This document shows positions 26,579-34,149 of a stretch of DNA of 39,490 nucleotides, piece after piece. The first letter of the stretch is position 1, and each line of letters opens with the position of its first letter. This DNA comes from JAYRWN01 sp041917975. GTDB taxonomy: Bacteria; Bacteroidota; Bacteroidia; Chitinophagales; Saprospiraceae. The position numbers and the translations under genes were made by a program. The stretch lies in the NCBI GenBank assembly GCA_041917975.1, contig JAYRWN010000224.1:1-39490 (forward strand), written 5' to 3'. The notes beneath the pieces were generated by a model that saw nothing but the letters and a program-made list of their open reading frames with translations, was not told the DNA's origin and made no database searches.

Positions 26579-27667
26579 ATGGAAATGCAATTTCAACCGC
26601 CAGTAGCTAAAAGTCACCGTCCCATCTGGATTGCCGGACCTTGTAGTGCGGAAACTGAGGAACAGGTCATGCGGACTGCTGAGGGACTGGCCGATGCAGG
26701 TATAGATCTATTTCGGGCAGGTATTTGGAAACCACGGACTCGACCCAATGCCTTTGAGGGTATTGGACGCGAAGGCTTGCAGTGGTTGAAAAAAGTTAAA
26801 GAAAGATATGGACTTAAAACTGCGGTGGAAGTAGCTAATACGCAACATGTCTTCGAATCCTTAAAAGCGGGTGTGGATGTTCTATGGATAGGAGCGAGAA
26901 CCACTGTCAACCCATTTTCAGTTCAGGAGATTGCGGATGCACTGGAAGGCGTGGATATTCCGGTCTATGTTAAAAATCCGATGAATCCGGATTTGAAACT
27001 GTGGATAGGATCATTAGAAAGATTATATAAAGCAGGTATTCGCCGGATGGGTATTATACACCGAGGTTTTGCCTCTTTTGGCAAATCCGTGTACCGCAAT
27101 ACCCCGAGATGGGAAATTGCCTTGGAAATGAAAAGATTGTATCCTGATCTGCAAATCATTTGTGACAGCAGTCATATTTGTGGGACTCGAGAGTTTTTAG
27201 GGGATATTGCCCAGCAGGCACTGGATCTAAATTACGACGGGGTAATGCTCGAAACGCATATTGATCCTGCAAATGCCTGGAGCGATGCAGAACAACAAAT
27301 TACTCCTCCTGCCTTTAAAGAAATCATGAATCGCTTAGTAGTTCGTGATGTTAATTCAAATAATCGGGAATTTAGGGAAAATCTAAATGAATTGAGGCAT
27401 CAAATTGACGTCATTGACCGTGAAATTTTAAATTTACTGAGTGAGAGAATGAATGTTTCAGAGAAGATTGGCCAGTATAAAAAACAAAACAACATCTCCA
27501 TTTACCAACCTGAACGTTGGAATTCCATTATTGAACATGCTGTTAAAAAAGCCGAAGGATTAGGATTGAGCATGGATTTTGTAAGTAAATTCTTTACAGT
27601 GGTTCATGAAGAGTCCATTAACCACCAGGCGAAGGTCATGAATAAGCATGTACCTATTGAGGAATAA
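26579..27667 (+). CDS. Bifunctional DAHP synthase/chorismate mutase
   Basis: Joins the entry reaction of the shikimate pathway (PEP plus erythrose 4-phosphate to DAHP) with chorismate to prephenate. Residues about 1-255 are the KDO8P-type DAHP synthase: WIAGPCSAETEEQ, LFRAGIWKPRTRP, VDVLWIGARTTVNPF, YVKNPMNPD, CDSSHICGTRE (metal site), and MLETHIDPANA. Residues about 270-355 form an AroQ helical chorismate mutase (LRHQIDVIDREILNLLSERMNV, with KKQNNISIYQPERW). This fusion, with the mutase at the C-terminus, is common in Bacteroidota. It follows tyrA by 5 bases and is the last gene of the operon, supplying prephenate to both branches. Confidence 0.94.
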   Translation: MEMQFQPPVAKSHRPIWIAGPCSAETEEQVMRTAEGLADAGIDLFRAGIWKPRTRPNAFEGIGREGLQWLKKVKERYGLKTAVEVANTQHVFESLKAGVDVLWIGARTTVNPFSVQEIADALEGVDIPVYVKNPMNPDLKLWIGSLERLYKAGIRRMGIIHRGFASFGKSVYRNTPRWEIALEMKRLYPDLQIICDSSHICGTREFLGDIAQQALDLNYDGVMLETHIDPANAWSDAEQQITPPAFKEIMNRLVVRDVNSNNREFRENLNELRHQIDVIDREILNLLSERMNVSEKIGQYKKQNNISIYQPERWNSIIEHAVKKAEGLGLSMDFVSKFFTVVHEESINHQAKVMNKHVPIEE

Positions 27668-27870
27668 AGGCGTAAGTATAATAAAAAGTTTACATGTAAA
27701 AAATTATATATGTAAAAGGGATTATTTACTTTTGCCTACATATTAGCAAAAAATAAATTTAATCAAGGGTTAGGTTATTTTTTGTGAATGTTCTTTATTT
27801 ACATCGCCTGTGAACAAAAAAATGGACTCGTGTGTCCCTTAATTTTTGTAAACCAAAACTTTATCCCCTC
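27668..27870. other. Intergenic: palindrome and candidate promoter
   Basis: Holds the palindrome TTTACATGTAAA at 27689-27700 with a further half-site ATGTAAA about 15 bases on, and a candidate promoter TTTTG-N19-TAAATTTA at about 27731-27761. No clear terminator follows the aromatic operon. A short open frame (MFFIYIACEQK) overlaps the next small ORF and is probably chance. Confidence 0.35.
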
Positions 27871-27963
27871 ATGCTCATTTTGACAATCATTATTGCAGCT
27901 GTAATACTAAGCACTTCACTGGCAGCCTTTAACGGCAAGTTTCTTTCCAAGAAAAGGTACTAA
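27871..27963 (+). CDS. Possible 30-residue membrane peptide
   Basis: ATG at 27871, TAA at 27961-27963. It encodes MLILTIIIAAVILSTSLAAF, a single hydrophobic segment, then NGKFLSKKRY, a basic tail consistent with an inside-positive topology. A candidate promoter lies about 110 bases upstream. It is convergent with the NqrM-like gene. I know no family for it, and at this length it could be chance in AT-rich DNA. Confidence 0.4.
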   Translation: MLILTIIIAAVILSTSLAAFNGKFLSKKRY

Positions 27964-28007
27964 TAGGTGTTAAACGGAAAGTACTTATTTTATCGGAATA
28001 TTGGGTA

Positions 28008-28220
28008 TTAGCGATTAGGCTTTACCTCAGGCATTTGGCAAGCCTCATCTCCCGATTTACCGCATACAGGACAGTCTCCGATTTTTTCATTTAATGCAAC
28101 ATTACGCGAAGCACACGTGCCCCGAAATTCTTTACCAGCCACCCAATAGCGCAAATTAATCAATACCATGGCCGTGGTAAATGCTCCAAAAATGATCAAA
28201 ACTGTAGATAAAAATTCCAT
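28008..28220 (-). CDS. NqrM-like small membrane protein
   Basis: 70-residue protein with one N-terminal transmembrane segment (STVLIIFGAFTTAMVLINL) and a Cys-rich tail: FRGTCAS, then GDCPVCGKSGDEACQ. The K-x-x-x-G-x-C motif just after the membrane helix followed by paired Cys residues is like NqrM (DUF539), which helps deliver iron to the Na+-translocating NADH:quinone reductase, but the second Gly-Gly of NqrM (SCGG) is replaced (TCAS). The resemblance is partial, and no nqr genes are in the window. A general iron-binding or membrane protein role is equally possible. Confidence 0.5.
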   Translation of the reverse strand: MEFLSTVLIIFGAFTTAMVLINLRYWVAGKEFRGTCASRNVALNEKIGDCPVCGKSGDEACQMPEVKPNR

Positions 28221-28270
28221 TTACTGATATCTTTACAACCTAACAAAGGTATAAATAAAATAGTTGCCTG

Positions 28271-29047
28271 ATGGAATACGAAGCTAAAATAGCGGCGTTT
28301 GGTCGTCTTATAAAAATTATGGATGACCTGAGAACACAGTGCCCATGGGACAAAAAACAAACTATTGATACCTTGCGAAACCTGACCATTGAAGAGACTT
28401 ATGAATTAGTGGATGCCATTGATCATGCAGACTTTAAAGGAATCAAAGAAGAGATTGGTGATTTGATGTTGCATATGGTCTTTTATGCCAAAATAGCTGA
28501 GGAAAAGGGAGAGTGGGGGATCGGTGAAAGTCTAGATCAATTGTGTGAAAAGTTAATCGCCCGCCACCCCCATATTTATGGCGATATAACCGTATCGGAC
28601 GACGAAGAAGTTAAACGGAATTGGGAGAAAATAAAAATGAAAGAAGGCAAAAAATCTTTATTACAAGGTGTGCCTGCTGCCTTACCGGCCTTAGTCAAAG
28701 CCTATCGTTTACAGGAAAAGACCAAGCAGGTAGGATTTGAATGGGAAAATAGCGAACAAGTCTGGGCGAAAGTAGAAGAAGAACTCAATGAGCTGCAAAA
28801 CGCAGTTCACAAAGAAAACCAGAGCAGTAAGGAGGAGGAATTCGGTGACTTGCTGTTTGCTTTAGTTAATTATGCCCGATTTGAAAACATCGATCCGGAA
28901 CAAGCCTTGGAAAGGACCAACCGAAAGTTTAAACAACGGTTTGAATACATAGAGAAGCATGCCATGAGACCTCTTACGGAAATGAGTTTAGTGGAAATGG
29001 ATGTTTTATGGAACGAAGCTAAACGAACTGACAAAAATATTCTATAA
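28271..29047 (+). CDS. mazG: Nucleoside triphosphate pyrophosphohydrolase MazG
   Basis: Hydrolyses (d)NTPs to NMP and pyrophosphate, house-cleaning aberrant nucleotides. Two MazG repeats are visible in 258 residues: CPWDKKQTIDTLRNLTIEETYEL with EEIGDLMLHMVFYA (about 25-78), and QVGFEWENSEQVWAKVEEEL with EEEFGDLLFALVNYAR (about 157-200). The paired ExxE and ExxD acidic motifs bind Mg2+. It has the usual E. coli-like two-domain length. It is followed by the rpsO promoter, so it is probably its own transcript. Confidence 0.94.
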   Translation: MEYEAKIAAFGRLIKIMDDLRTQCPWDKKQTIDTLRNLTIEETYELVDAIDHADFKGIKEEIGDLMLHMVFYAKIAEEKGEWGIGESLDQLCEKLIARHPHIYGDITVSDDEEVKRNWEKIKMKEGKKSLLQGVPAALPALVKAYRLQEKTKQVGFEWENSEQVWAKVEEELNELQNAVHKENQSSKEEEFGDLLFALVNYARFENIDPEQALERTNRKFKQRFEYIEKHAMRPLTEMSLVEMDVLWNEAKRTDKNIL

Positions 29048-29076
29048 GGTTTAGATACACATATCAGGGAATGGTG

Positions 29077-29084
29077 TATATTTG
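29077..29084 (+). promoter_or_regulatory. -7 promoter box (TATATTTG) of rpsO
   Basis: An exact TAnnTTTG match 38 bases before the rpsO ATG; the -33 element is weak. The leader contains ATTTGTACAAAT (29098-29109), a perfect 12-base palindrome. It could be a site for S15 autoregulation or only an AT-rich coincidence. Confidence 0.55.
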
Positions 29085-29122
29085 CGCGCAATTTCTTTAT
29101 TTGTACAAATATTATATTTAAC

Positions 29123-29395
29123 ATGACAACAATCAGCTCAGAGAAGAAAAAACAAACCATAGCTGAATTTGGTGGTGTTGCTACCAACACCGGATCGACT
29201 GAAGCTCAAGTAGCTTTGATAACTCAGAGAATACAAGGATTGTCTGATCACCTGCGGGAGAATAAACAGGATCATTCCAGCCGTAGGGCTCTTCTAAAAT
29301 TGGTGGGTCAGCGTAAAAGTTTGTTGAATTATTTGCAATCAAAAAACCTTACTATTTACCGTGCCTTAATTGAAAAATTAGGTATTCGTAAATAA
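29123..29395 (+). CDS. rpsO: 30S ribosomal protein S15
   Basis: Complete S15 of 90 residues. It has the family's TNTGSTEAQVALITQRIQGL, the HLRENKQDHSSRRALLKLVG rRNA-binding helix-turn (three-way junction of 16S rRNA) and QRKSLLNYL. It sits immediately before pnp, a conserved order in many bacteria; a 98-base gap separates them with no visible terminator, so co-transcription with pnp is likely. Confidence 0.98.
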   Translation: MTTISSEKKKQTIAEFGGVATNTGSTEAQVALITQRIQGLSDHLRENKQDHSSRRALLKLVGQRKSLLNYLQSKNLTIYRALIEKLGIRK

Positions 29396-29493
29396 TTGTT
29401 TAGCTTTCTACTGTCCTTCCCTTTTGCAATTTTCCCTATACTGAACTCTTAAACAGAGAGATCAGCTTATTTACTCATCTTTTAAAGTTTTGT

Positions 29494-31764
29494 ATGGGAA
29501 ACATTAATCCTATTGTAACCTCATTCCATTTGCCGGATGGAAGAGAAGTGTTTTTAGAAACCGGCAAAATTGGCACTCAAGCCGATGGCTCCGTGGTAGT
29601 CCGGGTAGGGCAGACGATGTTATTTGCTTCAGTGGTATCAGCCAAAGAAGTTAAAGAAGGCCAATCTTTTTTTCCACTTTCGGTGGATTACCAAGAGAAG
29701 TTTGCCGCTGCAGGTCGAATTCCGGGCAATTTTTTCAGACGGGAGGGCCGCCTTTCTGACTATGAGATATTGACCTCCAGATTAGTTGATCGTGCCATCC
29801 GTCCCTTGTTTGCTGATGAATACCTGTTTGAGACCCAAGTCATTTTGTACCTTATGTCCGGGGACAAGGAAGAAATGCCTGATGCGCTGGCCGCATTAGC
29901 TGCCAGTACTGCTATTGCGGTGTCCGACATTCCTTGGAACGGCCCGATATCTGAAGTTAGAGTAGCTCGCGTGAATGGAGAATTTTTGATAAATCCAAAG
30001 CGTCCACAACTAGAGGAAGCAGATATTGACATTATAGTTGGAGCTACGATGGCTGACGTGACCATGGTAGAGGGAGAGGCTAAAGAATGCTCAGAAGCTG
30101 ACTTTGTAGAAGCAATAAAGCTGGCCCATGAGCAAATTAAAATTCAAATTCAGGCCCAGTTGCGTCTGGCGGAATTAACAGGTGTAAAAACCAAAAGAGA
30201 GGTTCCTGCTTTACCTCAAGATGAAGAATTAAAAAAATCCATAGCAGATTTTGCCGCCAAAAGATTTGAAAGTATAGCGGCATCTGCTTCAGCAAAAAAC
30301 GACCGAAAAGAGGCCTTCAAGGCCGTACAAAAGGAATTCGTAGAAAAGCTAAAAACGGAGAAAGACGAAGCTTATTTGGAAACAGCAAAACCTCTTATTG
30401 ATCAATATTTTGAGAAATTACTCAAAGATGTGGTCAGGACTATGGTGTTGGAAACCGGCCGAAGATTGGATGGTCGGAAAACGGATGAAATAAGACCTAT
30501 TTGGACAGAGATAGATTATATCCCATCTGCCCATGGATCTTCCATTTTCACCCGTGGAGAAACACAATCCATCACTACCATGGTCATTGGTTCAAAGAAG
30601 GATGCCATGTTGGTGGACAACGCCCTGGATGCCTATGATGAATCGTTCATTTTACATTACAATTTCCCCCCTTTTTCGGTGGGAGAAGTCAAACCCATGC
30701 GAGGACCTGGACGGCGCGAAGTAGGTCACGCCAATTTAGCTGCTCGTTCATTACGCCAGGTAGTTCCTCCGGACTTGCCCTACACGATCCGGATGGTTTC
30801 AGATATTATGGAGTCTAACGGTTCGAGCTCGATGGCGACGGTCTGTGCCGGATCTTTAGCTTTGATGGATGGAGGTATCCAGACCAAAGGTCAAATAGCG
30901 GGCATAGCCATGGGATTAATAACCGCAGAAGGTAAGTATGCCATCCTATCGGATATCCTGGGTGATGAAGATGCCCTGGGTGATATGGATTTTAAAGTCA
31001 CTGGAACCGAACGGGGAATTTGCGGTTGTCAGATGGATATCAAAATAAATGGCTTGCCTTACGCTCAACTGGCTCAAGCTCTGGAACAAGCCAGACTAGG
31101 ACGGTTACACATTCTAGGTAAGATGAATGAGACCATTGCTCAACCGGCAGAGGATCTTAAGCCTCACGCACCCCGGGTTGTGGAAATAGAAATAGACAAG
31201 AGTTTTATAGGAGCAGTGATTGGGACTGGAGGATCCGTTATTCAGGAAATCCAGGAATTGACTGGTACAGTTATTTCTATTGAAGAAGTGGACAAAAAGG
31301 GGATAGTTAATATAGCCAGTGCCAATAAAGATGGTATAGAAGCAGCGCTAAATCGCATCCGCCAGATAACTTTTGTACCGTCGGTTGGAGAAGTCTACGA
31401 AGCGGTGGTGAGCCGTATTGAGGCTTATGGCGCCTTTGTTGATTTTAATGGAAAAACCGGACTTTTGCATGTTAGTGAAATTTCACATACACATATCAAA
31501 GAGGTAGAAGATGTGCTTAAGTTAGGTGACCATGTAAAAGTGAAAATGGTTGGTATCGATCCCAAAACCGGTAAAATCAGGTTGAGCCGTAAAGCTTTGC
31601 TGGAAGGTCCGCCTCGAAGAGAAGGGGAGGAAGAGGGTGAGCCACGCCATGAAAGAAGGTCCGATTTTCGCGGAGGCGATGGAAATCGCCAGGGTTTTCG
31701 TCGCGATGATCGGCGGGGAGGCGGCGATTATCGGAGAGATGATCGCAACCGTCGTCGAGATTAG
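29494..31764 (+). CDS. pnp: Polynucleotide phosphorylase
   Basis: Processive 3'-to-5' exoribonuclease using phosphate, forming a trimer. 756 residues: two RNase PH-like domains (first ending near 235; second from about 310 with SIFTRGETQS, PPFSVGEVKPMRGPGRRE and SNGSSSMATVCAGSLALMD), an inter-domain helical region, a KH domain with IGTGGSVIQEIQ and an S1 domain (GEVYEAVVSRIEAYGAFVDF). It ends in about 50 residues rich in Arg, Gly and Asp, an RNA-binding or aggregation-prone tail that makes it about 45 residues longer than the common length. An intrinsic terminator follows at 31794. Confidence 0.97.
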   Translation: MGNINPIVTSFHLPDGREVFLETGKIGTQADGSVVVRVGQTMLFASVVSAKEVKEGQSFFPLSVDYQEKFAAAGRIPGNFFRREGRLSDYEILTSRLVDRAIRPLFADEYLFETQVILYLMSGDKEEMPDALAALAASTAIAVSDIPWNGPISEVRVARVNGEFLINPKRPQLEEADIDIIVGATMADVTMVEGEAKECSEADFVEAIKLAHEQIKIQIQAQLRLAELTGVKTKREVPALPQDEELKKSIADFAAKRFESIAASASAKNDRKEAFKAVQKEFVEKLKTEKDEAYLETAKPLIDQYFEKLLKDVVRTMVLETGRRLDGRKTDEIRPIWTEIDYIPSAHGSSIFTRGETQSITTMVIGSKKDAMLVDNALDAYDESFILHYNFPPFSVGEVKPMRGPGRREVGHANLAARSLRQVVPPDLPYTIRMVSDIMESNGSSSMATVCAGSLALMDGGIQTKGQIAGIAMGLITAEGKYAILSDILGDEDALGDMDFKVTGTERGICGCQMDIKINGLPYAQLAQALEQARLGRLHILGKMNETIAQPAEDLKPHAPRVVEIEIDKSFIGAVIGTGGSVIQEIQELTGTVISIEEVDKKGIVNIASANKDGIEAALNRIRQITFVPSVGEVYEAVVSRIEAYGAFVDFNGKTGLLHVSEISHTHIKEVEDVLKLGDHVKVKMVGIDPKTGKIRLSRKALLEGPPRREGEEEGEPRHERRSDFRGGDGNRQGFRRDDRRGGGDYRRDDRNRRRD

Positions 31765-31793
31765 AAGATAATCAAAGAATAAAACAATTTTAG

Positions 31794-31823
31794 AAGCCTG
31801 GTTAAATCGACCGGGCTTTTTTA
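31794..31823 (+). terminator. Intrinsic terminator after pnp
   Basis: AAGCCTGG (31794-31801) pairs with CCGGGCTT (31811-31818), 8 pairs with one G-U and a 9-base loop, followed by a T tract. It ends the rpsO-pnp transcript. Confidence 0.85.
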
Positions 31824-32046
31824 TTTAATGTATAAAAAATATTATTAATGTCTAAATGTTTGAGTTATCTTTAGATAAATTCATTCTTTTGCAGGAAAAA
31901 CAAAAAAAAATAGTTAAGAATATACCAAACCAGTGCAGGCTCATCGTTGTTAAAACATTAACTTTTCATAGAAAACAAAGGTGTGTCTTTCCAGGAAGGA
32001 AACTTTTTAAGACGTACCATTGTATGTAATTTATTATAACCCTTAA

Positions 32047-32919
32047 ATGAGGCAACTCAAAATAACAAACCGGATCACCAGCCGGGAAAGTCTTTCGCTG
32101 GATAAATATCTTAATGACATAGGTAAGATAGATATTCTTACGCCCGAAGAAGAAGCAGATCTTTCGCGCCGCATAAAAGCAGGAGAAAAAGAAGCATTAG
32201 ACCGGCTGACCAAGTCCAACCTGCGTTTCGTAGTTTCTGTAGCCAAACAATACCAGAATCAGGGCTTGTCTTTAAGCGATCTGATTAATGAAGGTAACGT
32301 CGGCTTAATGAAAGCGGCAAAACGGTTTGATGAAACGAAAGGGTTCAAATTTATTTCTTATGCAGTTTGGTGGATACGCCAGTCTATTTTGCAAGCCATC
32401 GTAGAATATTCACGTATTGTGCGCCTGCCATTGAATAAGGTGGGCTTGTACAATAAAGTGAATGAAGCCTTTACGTCCTTTGCCCAAGAATTCGAAAGAG
32501 AGCCTTCTTCTGAAGAGTTGGCGGAATTATTGAATTTGACCATCAAAGAAGTGGAAGATATCATGCAAAGCGGTCATCGCCATCTATCCTTTGATGCACC
32601 TATAAGTAATGATGAGGATAGTGGTGCTACTATGCTGGATATAATGGCATTTGACGAAGAGGAAATGCGACCTGATCTTAAATTGTTGGAAGAATCCTTA
32701 AAAGACGAATTACGCTACGGCATGTCCATTTTATCCCCCCGGGAGTTTGAAGTTTTGGCTTCCTATTACGGCTTAAACGGTAATAAAGCCCTGACCCTGG
32801 AGGAAATAGGTGAACTGTTTAATTTAACCAGAGAACGGGTACGACAAATAAAAGAACGGGCCTTGCGCAGATTGCGTAAATCATTCACCAAAAAGAAACT
32901 GCGCCAATATCTCGGATAA
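32047..32919 (+). CDS. rpoD: Primary RNA polymerase sigma factor RpoD
   Basis: 290-residue group 1 sigma factor of the Bacteroidota type: region 1.1 is missing, and it starts MRQLKITNRITSRESLSLD followed by region 1.2. Region 2 contains NLRFVVSVAKQYQNQGLSL, LINEGNVGLMKAAKRFD and FKFISYAVWWIRQSI (-10 recognition). Region 3 spans EFEREPSSEELAELLNL, and region 4.2 shows LTLEEIGELFNLTRERVRQI with a helix-turn-helix for -35 contact. This is the sigma that should read the TAnnTTTG promoters seen in the window. About 280 bases upstream are non-coding, with a possible promoter near TTCTTTTG around 31890. Confidence 0.96.
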   Translation: MRQLKITNRITSRESLSLDKYLNDIGKIDILTPEEEADLSRRIKAGEKEALDRLTKSNLRFVVSVAKQYQNQGLSLSDLINEGNVGLMKAAKRFDETKGFKFISYAVWWIRQSILQAIVEYSRIVRLPLNKVGLYNKVNEAFTSFAQEFEREPSSEELAELLNLTIKEVEDIMQSGHRHLSFDAPISNDEDSGATMLDIMAFDEEEMRPDLKLLEESLKDELRYGMSILSPREFEVLASYYGLNGNKALTLEEIGELFNLTRERVRQIKERALRRLRKSFTKKKLRQYLG

Positions 32920-32950
32920 CACAACTTACTGCACAGCGTGATTTTTTAGC

Positions 32951-32958
32951 TATCTTTG
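32951..32958 (+). promoter_or_regulatory. -7 promoter box (TATCTTTG) just before the 32967 gene
   Basis: An exact TAnnTTTG match ending 8 bases before the ATG. If used, transcription would start within a few bases of the start codon, giving a nearly leaderless mRNA. The -33 element is not clear. Confidence 0.5.
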
Positions 32959-32966
32959 ACTGTGTT

Positions 32967-33575
32967 ATGCTGCGGGAAATTCTTGATTTATTTAGACTTC
33001 GCCCTCAACAATCCCGGATTCAAAGGGATATTGACCAAATGAGGCAAACTACAGCCGTGTGGCTAAATGAAATAGTGCCCTGGAATACTCAGGAATTGGA
33101 ATTATTATCCTACCGGGTGACCAACGCTAATCCGCGCAAGTGGACGCCCCAGAATAAGGAATTTCGCGGTATTTTTAATTCGGTTTATAATGAACCCGTA
33201 GCCATTCTTAATTACAAGCGGTACACCCCTCAACACTCTATTTGGCGCATTCGGATTCAACCCCATGAGTTGCTTTATATCAAAAATAATCAGCAGGTTA
33301 AAGTATTCCTGGATAGCACACCCGTAGCCATTCTCTCTGGGGATGTGTTGTACTCTTTAAAGAATCAAATCATAATAGGTCGCATTGATTATCAACACGG
33401 GCCCAATCCCAGCGTTGAAATTAAAGGAAAGGACCTAAGTCTGATTAATCCACCCAACCCCGATTTAAGCATCAACCAAAGAGTCATTCAGTTGTTTTCA
33501 CGTCCTAACGAAGATGATGAGATCGTTTTTTTAACCTTGGTCTTTTGGTTTATGTTAAAAAAGACCTTGACCTAA
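32967..33575 (+). CDS. Uncharacterised cytoplasmic protein
   Basis: 202-residue protein with no family I recognise. It starts MLREILDLFRLRPQQ, has a region rich in Trp and Asn (VWLNEIVPWNTQELELLSY, then NPRKWTPQNKEF), and beta-rich middle segments (HSIWRIRIQPHELLYIKNN, KVFLDSTPVAILSGDVLYS). The C-terminus IVFLTLVFWFMLKKTL is hydrophobic and may be a membrane anchor. It follows rpoD by 47 bases with its own promoter box. No catalytic motif is apparent. Confidence 0.65.
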   Translation: MLREILDLFRLRPQQSRIQRDIDQMRQTTAVWLNEIVPWNTQELELLSYRVTNANPRKWTPQNKEFRGIFNSVYNEPVAILNYKRYTPQHSIWRIRIQPHELLYIKNNQQVKVFLDSTPVAILSGDVLYSLKNQIIIGRIDYQHGPNPSVEIKGKDLSLINPPNPDLSINQRVIQLFSRPNEDDEIVFLTLVFWFMLKKTLT

Positions 33576-33619
33576 AATGATTGGCTCTGGATTAAAACAT
33601 TCAACCTTAATACTTTTTA

Positions 33620-33627
33620 TATATTTG
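33620..33627 (+). promoter_or_regulatory. -7 promoter box (TATATTTG) of the 33654 gene
   Basis: An exact TAnnTTTG match 26 bases before the ATG at 33654; no clear -33 element. Confidence 0.45.
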
Positions 33628-33653
33628 ATTTTCTAACGGAAGTTCACAGGATT

Positions 33654-34073
33654 ATGACGGTTATCAATCGAATGAGGTGGATGGTTTATCGAATGCATGA
33701 AAAAGGGATGGAAGTCTGCCTTTGGCAGGATAATGGCCACATAAACCGTTTTATTTCTGAGCAGATCAACTCAGTGCAATACCCACAGTTGAGTTCATTG
33801 GTGCACCTGGAAACACAGTCTGATGAAGAAGGCAATTTGATTGCTACCCTGGCTATCAGCGCGGAGGAACTTTATCAACCGTCAGTAAGGTCATTATTAA
33901 AAGAAGATGTTCGCCTGGCCAAAGAACTTTGGCAAGCCATCTTGCTGACCGCTGAAAAGGGGTCTTATGTGGCGATTAAGGAAGCATTCAAAAAAGCTTT
34001 GCCGAATGAATATCGCCTGCTGAGGGAGTTGAAGGATGTGATTACCCATCGCAATCTGTTGGAAAATATCTAA
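33654..34073 (+). CDS. Small conserved-looking protein, possibly Nudix-derived
   Basis: 139 residues. MVYRMHEKGMEVCLWQDN resembles the opening strands of Nudix hydrolases, but no Nudix box (GX5EX7REUXEEXGU) is present, so catalysis of that kind is unlikely. The C-terminal half is helical, with VRLAKELWQAILLTAEKGSYVAIKEAFK and a Leu-rich RLLRELKDVITHR end. There is no signal peptide. Function unknown; it lies between the 32967 gene and tnaA. Confidence 0.55.
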   Translation: MTVINRMRWMVYRMHEKGMEVCLWQDNGHINRFISEQINSVQYPQLSSLVHLETQSDEEGNLIATLAISAEELYQPSVRSLLKEDVRLAKELWQAILLTAEKGSYVAIKEAFKKALPNEYRLLRELKDVITHRNLLENI

Positions 34074-34149
34074 AGACCATTTCGTTTTTTCGCCCCGGCT
34101 AGTCAAGGAACAGGGCTTATATTTTTCAAGCTTGTGACTTTCGATTCTG

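Noticed and set aside
27785..27880. Short frame MFFIYIACEQ considered as another leader peptide
   Set aside because: No adjacent antiterminator/terminator pair and no biosynthetic gene follows; it overlaps the better small ORF at 27871.
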